Assembly (NCBI GenBank): GCA_963730285.1
Contig: CAVSQY010000007.1
Span: 124,001 to 188,000 of the forward strand
Length of the DNA: 64,000 nt
From: JARDZU01 sp963730285
GTDB lineage: Bacteria; Actinomycetota; Acidimicrobiia; Spongiisociales; ZC4RG35
Direction of reading: 5' to 3'
A program made the position numbers and the translations under genes. Under the pieces are notes generated by a model that saw only the letters and a program-made list of their open reading frames with translations, was not told where the DNA came from and made no database searches. Shown here piece after piece: positions 59,101-64,000 of this stretch (its first letter is position 1; the number at the start of each line of letters is the position of its first letter).

Positions 59101-59754
59101 TTCGTTGAAGGTGAATCGGCGCACTGCCCGCGCCGTCCTCTCGGCCACCAATATCTGGCCGGGCTTGGCGGCCGATTGCAAGCGGGCAGCGGCATTGACG
59201 GTGTCACCTGCGACCAGGGGACGGCCTGGGCCCGGGTCGACATACGCCAGGACCTCTCCCGTGTTGATTCCCACCCGTATCTCCAGGCTCACCTGATGGC
59301 TCTCGGCAAGCTCCTTGTTGAGGTCGATCAGCCGATCCATCATCCGCAGGGAGGCGTGGAGGGCGCGGGCTGGGTCGTCCTCATGTGCGTTGGGCACGCC
59401 GAACACCGCCATTACCGCGTCACCGATGAACTTCTCGACCGTCCCGCCCTCGCCTTCGATCTCGGCACGCATCGCCTCGAAATACGAGGACATCAATCGA
59501 CCGAGGTCCTCTGGGTCGAACCTCTCACCCAGACCCGTTGACCCGGTGACATCGGCGAACAGGACAGTGACCAGCTTTCGCTCTTTGCCCGCTTCCACGG
59601 TCCCTTCGACCGCCTTCCCACAGGAAGGGCAGAATTTGGCGCCTTCCGGGAGGCCGGCACCGCAGTTCTCGCAGGAGGCTCCCAGCTCCTGGCCACAATT
59701 CGAGCAGAATTGAGCGCCCGTTGGGTTCTCACGCCCGCAGTTCGGACACGTCAT
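56158..59754 (-). CDS. Class III adenylate cyclase with zinc ribbons, AAA-type ATPase and TPR region
   Basis: The 1198-residue protein has two N-terminal zinc ribbons (CPNCGRENPTGAQFCSNCG; CENCGAGLPEGAKFCPSCG), a class III cyclase domain (VTVLFADVTGSTGLGERFD and VEKFIGDAVMAVFG carry the metal Asp residues and substrate Lys; GDTVNAAARLQ carries the transition-state Asn/Arg), a P-loop GDAGVGKSRL near residue 290, and a long helical TPR-like tail. The Lys suggests ATP as substrate. ATG 59754 starts at the first ribbon; the frame open to 60033 includes a relic. A cyclic-nucleotide-binding protein is encoded divergently. Confidence 0.9.
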   Translation of the reverse strand: MTCPNCGRENPTGAQFCSNCGQELGASCENCGAGLPEGAKFCPSCGKAVEGTVEAGKERKLVTVLFADVTGSTGLGERFDPEDLGRLMSSYFEAMRAEIEGEGGTVEKFIGDAVMAVFGVPNAHEDDPARALHASLRMMDRLIDLNKELAESHQVSLEIRVGINTGEVLAYVDPGPGRPLVAGDTVNAAARLQSAAKPGQILVAERTARAVRRFTFNEVGDLQLRGKAIPVNAFELVGREEGASERGVPDLQAPMLGRDSELDVLTTIYQRTRSESRPNLVTLFGDAGVGKSRLTREFLDHLRAQKETPIVLRGRCLPYGEGIAYWPLAEILKEVAGIRDSDLSSEALKRIGALGKELLSEELTADAAMTVAALAHTMGLTDPNHSFIDLDPREVKARTIGAWRSLLTSLGQRSPVVMIVEDIHWADTALLDILEELNERLRSAVMILCPARPELTDHRPGWGGGRGNHTSIFLDPLTPREVDTLVNALLAIAELPAPVRQTMMDKAEGNPFFLEEIIRHLIDQGLIVRDDDRWVATPNLVEVEVPDTVQGVLAARIDLLEAAEKRVLQRAAVVGRVFWPSPIIHLLGGNQKEVEPLLDHLEERGLIQSRLGSSMVGEPEYIFKHILTREVAYESLPRRERGQAHAAVATWIELAKREGGSELVELISHHWAEAYRISCEDPTADGKSIESLRERAFEATLLASEASRGRAAIKRASRMAREALALAKEPLERARALGAKGLAALSEYAGDVAWASLSESADLFIEHASDDHRLIARTTARAVETPTRWPGSMTELIPAERIDSYVEAGMAHLDEDDLSEEMVRLLLARSMRTFPRAGADFLSEALAAAARADANRALKIAEAIGRVDLVSASLDALGSVDQTQGNYRTNASVIQRRLDLVPSMGNPWEIGDAYAMASWNLGYSGDFRRAVEVAERGFAHVDEETVGIAVHNTSWCSYAEFWLGNWDRVVGELAVSVRRLMSDRAGHPPYFSGHQFGAEAFIHAARHDGDMRDLRSLLSEVSDRAEATGDASVGHMFRAWDAWVDAREGDPDQASARLESMSRLQLPRPFLDAIRANIRLDAEQFDDVEEFINESLAYAEWSGVSALPPHLKRLRAAAALRMGDPISALTRFAGAREDFARLGMSWETARTDLWMAEALIAMGNGIEARSALDNALPTLESLGSLIEIDRARALLDRS

Positions 59755-59819
59755 GGTCCCGCTTGACGTTCGATGTGATCGAGGATCCCGTTCGACCCGA
59801 ATCCGCGTTGCTATCGAAC

Positions 59820-60033
59820 TCACTCTTGTGGCCAGCTCGTCCGATCGTGGCCGTGTGGTTGGAGCTCGGCCGCAGCGAGGAGGTGGACCGCTGCCTCTGG
59901 CTCCAAACCAAGCTGATCCCAGTGAGCGATAATCTCTTGCACAGTTGGGGCGGTCGAGAGCCAGCGGGTTGTCACAATTGGCGCAGAACCGGGTTGCTGC
60001 AGGGTTCTCCGTTTGATACGCCACGCAAATCAC
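59820..60033 (-). pseudogene. Collapsed relic of a second adenylate-cyclase-type gene
   Basis: GTG 60033 opens with a decayed zinc ribbon (TENPAATRFCANCDNPLALD; the first Cys pair is partly lost). The next frame reads TVQEIIAHWDQLGLEPEAAV then HLLAAAELQ, a TPR-type segment as in cyclase tails, ending at TGA 59822-59820. The cyclase and ATPase domains between are missing. It sits directly upstream of the intact cyclase, so it is probably a tandem paralogue reduced by deletion. With this and the promoter for the divergent gene, the 365-base gap is accounted for. Confidence 0.5.
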
Positions 60034-60119
60034 GGCGTCAGGCTACCGGTGAGTCCGGGCGCGCGATGATGCGTATCGAATAAGATCGGGCCACACCGTT
60101 GACGAAGTCGGAGGAGCTG

Positions 60120-60554
60120 TTGGCCACCAAGAAGGAAAAAGTCGAGAAGCTGAGCTCGGTGCCCCTTTTCAGCGAGCTGAGCCAGAAGGATCTCGGTCGT
60201 CTGTGCGATATGAGCAAGGAAACCGTTCATCGGGCCGGCCAGTCGGTGGTGACCGAGGGCAGGGGCGGCGTGGGATTCCACCTCATCCTCTCTGGCGAGG
60301 CCAAGGTGGTCCGTGGCGGCCGCACCGTGGCCAATCTCGGCCCCGGCGATTTCTTCGGAGAGATGACCTTGATCGATGGTGCTCCGCGCTCTGCCACGGT
60401 TTTTGCGGAGACAGACCTCACTACAGCAGTTCTCTCCCAGTGGGAGTTCAGGCCTTTGGTGAAGGCAAGCCCCGACATGGCCTGGAAGCTGATCGTCTAT
60501 CTGACCGGCAGGGTGCGTGAGGAACAGAAGGCGAGCGACGCCGTTCTCTCTTAG
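60120..60554 (+). CDS. Small cyclic-nucleotide-binding (cNMP) protein
   Basis: The 144-residue single-domain protein has a CRP-type ligand pocket: VPLFSELSQKDLGRLC, GVGFHLILSGEAKVVRGGRTVANLGPG, and the phosphate-binding cassette FFGEMTLIDGAPRSATV. No DNA-binding domain follows. TTG 60120 is used because GGAGG (60110-60114) precedes it; TTG 60099 is the other option. Divergent from the cyclase, so it may sense its product. Confidence 0.9.
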   Translation: MATKKEKVEKLSSVPLFSELSQKDLGRLCDMSKETVHRAGQSVVTEGRGGVGFHLILSGEAKVVRGGRTVANLGPGDFFGEMTLIDGAPRSATVFAETDLTTAVLSQWEFRPLVKASPDMAWKLIVYLTGRVREEQKASDAVLS

Positions 60555-61094
60555 CTAGTCGTGCTCGCCCTCCGAGCCGCCCGCTTCGATCTTCAACTGA
60601 CCATCTGACCACTCGGCCTTGACGTCGTAGTCCTCCTCATTGCTGGAGAACTTCACTTCGACACTGGGTGGGCCCTTCTTCGTGATGACGGCGGCAAATC
60701 CGGGAGCCGGCACGGCCGAGATGAGGCTGACTTCCTGCGGCCGATAGCTGACGGACACCACTCCACCCTCGCTGTGAATCGTCTTCGTCTTCCAGGCCGC
60801 ACCCGCGGTGGTAGTCGGCGTACTGCTCGAGGTCGTGGAAGGCTGTGTGGTGGTACTGGATGCTGTGGTCGACGAGGTCGGGTCGATTGTGGTGCTGGTC
60901 GGGGTGCTGCTCGAGGTCGTGGAAGGCTGTGTGGTGGTGGTGTCGGCGGCGGCAACCACTGGCGCGCTCACCCGCAATGGCGCAATCGGGCGGTCGCTGA
61001 CCCTGGAGTCGGCCTCTGCGACGATCTGCCAGGCGAGCAATGTGGCCAGGACGGCAGCCAAGGCCCATGCTCCCAGCAAACTCCATTTGTTCAC
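60555..61094 (-). CDS. Secreted or membrane-anchored protein with Thr/Ser-rich stalk
   Basis: The 179-residue protein has an N-terminal hydrophobic segment (about 7-23), a Thr/Ser/Pro stalk (about 52-95) made of two near-copies of TTTQPSTTSSSTPT, and a small C-terminal beta-rich domain (KTIHSEGGVVSVSYRPQEVSLISAVPAPGF, then EVKFSSNEEDYDVKAEW). The C-terminal domain resembles that of the protein at 63153-63737. It abuts the divergent two-component gene region. Function unknown. Confidence 0.72.
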   Translation of the reverse strand: MNKWSLLGAWALAAVLATLLAWQIVAEADSRVSDRPIAPLRVSAPVVAAADTTTTQPSTTSSSTPTSTTIDPTSSTTASSTTTQPSTTSSSTPTTTAGAAWKTKTIHSEGGVVSVSYRPQEVSLISAVPAPGFAAVITKKGPPSVEVKFSSNEEDYDVKAEWSDGQLKIEAGGSEGEHD

Positions 61095-61195
61095 CCCAAC
61101 ATTGTCTCAGATGGCCAGGTCCTATTCGATCAAGGAAGTTTCAAGCTTTCCTAAAGGTCGGCGACTCATTCCCATGGGACTCGTAACCTTGCCCG

Positions 61196-61879
61196 ATGGC
61201 TGACATCGTCCTAATCGAAGATGACGTCGACATTCGCCGTCTAGTCGCCGATGCCCTGTCTCACCAAGGCCACGGCGTGGCTAGTGCGGATCGGGCGCTC
61301 GAAGGCCTCGAGCTGGCCGTTAAGGGCAAGCCCGACCTCGTGATAATGGATCTAGGTCTGCCCGATCTCGATGGGACGGAGCTGTTGCGGATGATCAGGG
61401 CGGTGAGCCAGGTGCCGGTGATCGTGATCACCGCACGGGGGGCTGACGAGGTGATGGTGTCGACCTTGGACTCGGGGGCTGACGATTACCTGGTGAAACC
61501 CTTCTCGGTCTCCCAGCTCGAGGCCAGGGTTCGGGCCATTCTGAGGAGAGTCGGCTCCGGCAGCGCCGACCAGACCATTCGGGTCGGTGGCCTCGTCATC
61601 GACCCGGATTCACGGGAAGCCACGCTTGATGACGTGGCAATCGGGCTGAGCCCCAAGGAGTTCGACCTTCTCCGTGTGCTCGCCGAGCGGTCAGGCTCGG
61701 TTGTGAGCAAGCGAGAGCTCCTGGCCGAGGTGTGGAGAGAGCCATATGGGGGCGCCGAGAGGACCGTCGACGTCCACCTCTCATGGCTGCGCAGCAAGCT
61801 GGGGGAGACCGCCCAGCAGCCGCGCTTCATCCGCACCGTCCACGGTGTTGGCGTGAAGCTGGTCGATCCCGACAAGTGA
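61196..61879 (+). CDS. OmpR/KdpE-family response regulator
   Basis: The 227-residue regulator has the phospho-acceptor Asp52 (VIMDLGLPD), the acidic pair Asp9-Asp10 and the conserved Lys (DDYLVKPFS), then a winged helix ending FIRTVHGVGVKLVDPDK. ATG 61196 starts directly at the receiver domain. The kinase gene overlaps by 4 bases. Likely targets are the flanking secreted-protein genes. Confidence 0.93.
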   Translation: MADIVLIEDDVDIRRLVADALSHQGHGVASADRALEGLELAVKGKPDLVIMDLGLPDLDGTELLRMIRAVSQVPVIVITARGADEVMVSTLDSGADDYLVKPFSVSQLEARVRAILRRVGSGSADQTIRVGGLVIDPDSREATLDDVAIGLSPKEFDLLRVLAERSGSVVSKRELLAEVWREPYGGAERTVDVHLSWLRSKLGETAQQPRFIRTVHGVGVKLVDPDK

Positions 61880-63156
61880 GACGGAGGCTGGCGTTACTCA
61901 GCCTGGCCACAACCGGTCTTGTGGTCATCTCTTTCCTGATCCCTCTCGGGCTGCTCGTTCGCCGTCAGGCGGCGGACCGTGCCCGCCTCGCCGCCGAGCG
62001 GTCGGCGCAGTCGACGGCCAACCTGATTGCGCTGACGGTGACCCTGGACTCGGATCCCGGAGCCATCGAAGAGGCTCTCGGGCCACTTGACACGGGGACC
62101 ATCGTGGTTGTGTCGAACGGCACCATGTTCGGGACGGCGGTGCAAGGTCAAGGGTCCTTGGTTCAGTCATCTATGACCGAACAGGCTGCACTGTCCGATC
62201 TGGTGCCCGGAGGCTGGGAGTTCGCTCTTCCTGTGGTTGGGAGGGATGGTGCCGCCGTGGTGGACATATTCGTTCCGAACGATGTGCTCGGCCAGGGGGT
62301 TGGCGAGGCGTGGGCACTCCTCGCCCTGCTCGGCGTCGTGTTGGTCGGTGTCGCCGTCTTCGTGGCCGACAGAATGGGTCAACGACTGGTTGCTCCGATC
62401 ACGGCCCTGGCTGATGGAGCCAGACGTCTGGGCGAAGGAGACCTGACTGCGAGAGTCCCGGTCGGCGATCCAGAGGAGATCCGGGAGGTAGGCGAATCCT
62501 TCAATTGGCTCGCCGGCAGGCTGGGCGAGCTGATAGCCGAGGAGCGTGAGGCCGCGGCCGACCTGTCGCACCGGCTCCGCACCCCGCTCACGTCGTTGCG
62601 GCTTCAAGCGGAGAAGGTCAGAGACGAGGAGGAGCGTCTCGCTCTCTTGAACCAGGTCGATCGTCTCGAGCAGGCCATTGATCGTCTCATCGTCGAGACG
62701 AGACAAGAGACGGTGAGAGGGGAGCGTAAGTGTGAGTTGAGGTCCGTCGTCCACGACCGATTTGCCTTTTGGAACGTGTTGGCGGAGGAGCAGGGCAGAT
62801 ATTGCGCAGTCGAGCTGGGCGACAGCCCGATAGCTGTGCGTTTGTCCGCCGAGGCCGTGGAGGCGGTTCTCGACGTCCTGATCGGCAACGTGTTTGCCCA
62901 CACCTCGCCGGGCACCCCTTTCGCAGTGCGCGCCGGGATGCGGGATGGTGAGGCATTCGTCGAGGTTGGGGACCGCGGGCCGGGATTCCAGCACGACGAT
63001 CCAACGGCCCGGGGTGCCAGCGGGGGAGGCTCCACGGGCCTTGGCTTGGACATCGCGCGACGAACGGCCGAGGCGACCGGCGGTCGAATGGAATTGAACG
63101 ACCGCCCCGGAGGCGAGGGGGCGGTCGTTCGTGTGTGGTTTGGGAAGACGGTTTAG
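61876..63156 (+). CDS. Sensor histidine kinase, partner of the KdpE-like regulator
   Basis: The 426-residue kinase has two membrane helices (about 7-28 and 142-165) around a short outer sensor, a HAMP domain, HisKA with His232 in LSHRLRTPLTSLRL, and an ATPase domain with a variable N-box (LIGNVFAHTSPG), DRGPGF and GGGSTGLGLDI. GTG 61876 overlaps the regulator stop by 4 bases. The Glu after the HisKA His is Arg (HRLRTP), an accepted variant. Ligand not known. Confidence 0.9.
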   Translation: MRRRLALLSLATTGLVVISFLIPLGLLVRRQAADRARLAAERSAQSTANLIALTVTLDSDPGAIEEALGPLDTGTIVVVSNGTMFGTAVQGQGSLVQSSMTEQAALSDLVPGGWEFALPVVGRDGAAVVDIFVPNDVLGQGVGEAWALLALLGVVLVGVAVFVADRMGQRLVAPITALADGARRLGEGDLTARVPVGDPEEIREVGESFNWLAGRLGELIAEEREAAADLSHRLRTPLTSLRLQAEKVRDEEERLALLNQVDRLEQAIDRLIVETRQETVRGERKCELRSVVHDRFAFWNVLAEEQGRYCAVELGDSPIAVRLSAEAVEAVLDVLIGNVFAHTSPGTPFAVRAGMRDGEAFVEVGDRGPGFQHDDPTARGASGGGSTGLGLDIARRTAEATGGRMELNDRPGGEGAVVRVWFGKTV

Positions 63157-63737
63157 TCGTCGGTCTCGGAGCTGATGCTCACGTCGATCTTCGAGTGCTC
63201 GACCTCGGCTTCGAACTCGACCTCTGTCGAGCCATCGGTGAATCTGATCTTCAACTCGTGGTCGCTGGCGTCCTTGAGCTGGAAGGTCCAGCCGTCATTT
63301 GCATTGACACCGACCAGGGTCACGATTCCGGCCTTGACCTCTAACCGGACGGCCCCGGCGCCATCCACCGGATAGTCGGCCGCCGGGATGTCCAGATCGG
63401 CAGAGACCTGGTCGTCATCCACGGTGGTGGTCGTGTGCTCATCTTCATCGACTTGGTCGGATTGCTCGTCATCGACTGCGCGGCCGCTCATCTGGCCGAC
63501 GTCGTCGAACGTGGTGCTGGTGGTTGGCTCGTTGGCCTCCATCCCGGCAGTGGTGACCTCGGTGGATGTCGAGTTGTCGTCCGGTATAGACAAAGAGGGC
63601 TGCGAGACAGTCGACTCCTCTTCGATCGTCGTCGTGGTGGACGTGTCACCGGATTTGTCACCCACGGCCCACGCCGTCCCCACCAGGAGCAAGGCTGCGG
63701 TGACCGCGGTTAGCAAGGCGAACAGTTTTCTGAGCAT
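63153..63737 (-). CDS. Secreted protein with acidic/Thr-rich linker, related to the 60555 gene
   Basis: The 194-residue protein has a signal peptide (cut near AWA, residue 25), a Thr/Asp/Glu-rich region (30-120) and a C-terminal beta domain (VRLEVKAGIVTLVGVNANDGWTFQLKDASDHELKIRFTDGSTEVEFEAEVEHSK). This has the same strand order as the C-terminus of the 60555-61094 protein. It is convergent with the kinase gene. Function not known; the pair probably share regulation. Confidence 0.72.
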   Translation of the reverse strand: MLRKLFALLTAVTAALLLVGTAWAVGDKSGDTSTTTTIEEESTVSQPSLSIPDDNSTSTEVTTAGMEANEPTTSTTFDDVGQMSGRAVDDEQSDQVDEDEHTTTTVDDDQVSADLDIPAADYPVDGAGAVRLEVKAGIVTLVGVNANDGWTFQLKDASDHELKIRFTDGSTEVEFEAEVEHSKIDVSISSETDD

Positions 63738-63850
63738 CAATGGACCTCCTGTTGGTCATTCAGAGGCCAGTCTCTGTGATGGAGGGTCATGGGTGCTTCA
63801 GGGCACTGTCAAGAAGGGATCAAGACGGTTGCCGCTGAACGGCCGGGATA

Positions 63851-64000
63851 TCAGCGGGTGAAAAGGTGCGCGGTCCAGAGTCGTCCGGCACCATCGACGA
63901 AAACTCCCACGCCGATGTGGGTGTAGTCGCCGAGCATGTTCTCACGGTGCCCGCTCGATGCGACGAGGGCATCGAAGATCGACCCAACCGAACCTCCGGT
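63851..64000 (-). CDS. CAP/SCP-domain protein, C-terminal end only
   Basis: The last 49 residues of a gene that continues past the right edge carry the CAP-domain signature SSGHRENMLGDYTHIGVGVFVDG followed by a hydrophobic strand LWTAHLF. Actinobacterial CAP proteins are usually secreted and of unknown function, sometimes resembling allergen-like or cell-wall proteins. No start is visible. Confidence 0.85.
   Translation of the reverse strand, partial: TGGSVGSIFDALVASSGHRENMLGDYTHIGVGVFVDGAGRLWTAHLFTR

Noticed and set aside
56158..60033. The cyclase starting at GTG 60033
   Set aside because: The extra 93 residues are a decayed ribbon and frame-shifted filler. The clean zinc ribbons start at ATG 59754.
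1..64000. CRISPR arrays, transposase genes, phage genes, tRNA or rRNA genes
   Set aside because: No regularly spaced repeats, transposase or integrase motifs, or rRNA blocks were recognised. A systematic tRNA search needs a program, so small RNA genes could be missed.

Overview
This is a high-GC (roughly 60% or more, judged by eye) chromosomal segment from a Gram-positive-type actinobacterium. Many GTG and TTG starts, 4-bp stop/start overlaps, probable leaderless promoters, Thr-rich secreted proteins, an F420/FMN PPOX-type protein, a CGNR regulator and a heliorhodopsin all point that way. My best guess is a member of or near Acidimicrobiia, which is inference from gene style only. I recognised no rRNA, tRNA, CRISPR array, IS element or prophage.

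Layout. 1-4.2 kb: 5' part of a xylose isomerase gene, then a membrane trypsin-like protease with an OmpR-type two-component system. 4.2-6.7 kb: a heliorhodopsin, a divergent LysE-type exporter and a terpene-cyclase-fold protein. 6.7-12.1 kb: a tight operon of class III aminotransferase, acetylpolyamine-amidohydrolase-like deacetylase, S9 peptidase and P1 (DmpA/BapA) peptidase. 12.1-17.2 kb: ECF sigma factor, zinc anti-sigma and membrane protein with a readable ECF promoter, then a small acetyltransferase and Lon. 17.2-24.3 kb: stress and regulatory genes, including an ArsR-SRPBCC fusion whose operator overlaps its start, a QueG-like reductase, a luciferase-like oxidoreductase, a structured orphan RNA and a TetR repressor. 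24.4-37.5 kb: an MMPL exporter controlled from a repeat-rich intergenic region, flavin and VOC enzymes, a frameshifted SMP-30 gene, lipoproteins, an orphan sensor kinase, and a surface-protein/sensor-kinase operon.

37.5-56 kb is the most interesting region: a catabolic island. It has a PYROXD2-like oxidase and a GcvT-like folate protein divergent from a complete oligopeptide-type ABC transporter, a sarcosine-oxidase-like flavoenzyme, two Rieske oxygenases resembling betaine/choline-type demethylases, a CocE/NonD hydrolase and a BetI-like TetR repressor. Four matching palindromes (core CTGAAC...TCAG) sit at 40.4, 52.0, 54.3 and 55.0 kb, at the promoters of these genes, and define a local regulon. 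Relics of an amine oxidase, a PotC-type permease, an ADP-forming acyl-CoA synthetase and an enoyl-CoA hydratase lie around and beside the operators, so the island appears to be shrinking while its operators remain. Together the genes suggest uptake, hydrolysis and oxidative N-demethylation of a methylated amine or betaine-containing compound, with one-carbon units passed to folate. The substrate is not determined.

56-64 kb: a large adenylate cyclase/AAA/TPR signalling protein divergent from a small cyclic-nucleotide-binding protein, with a collapsed cyclase paralogue between them. Then comes a two-component system flanked by two similar Thr-rich secreted proteins, and the 3' end of a CAP-domain gene.
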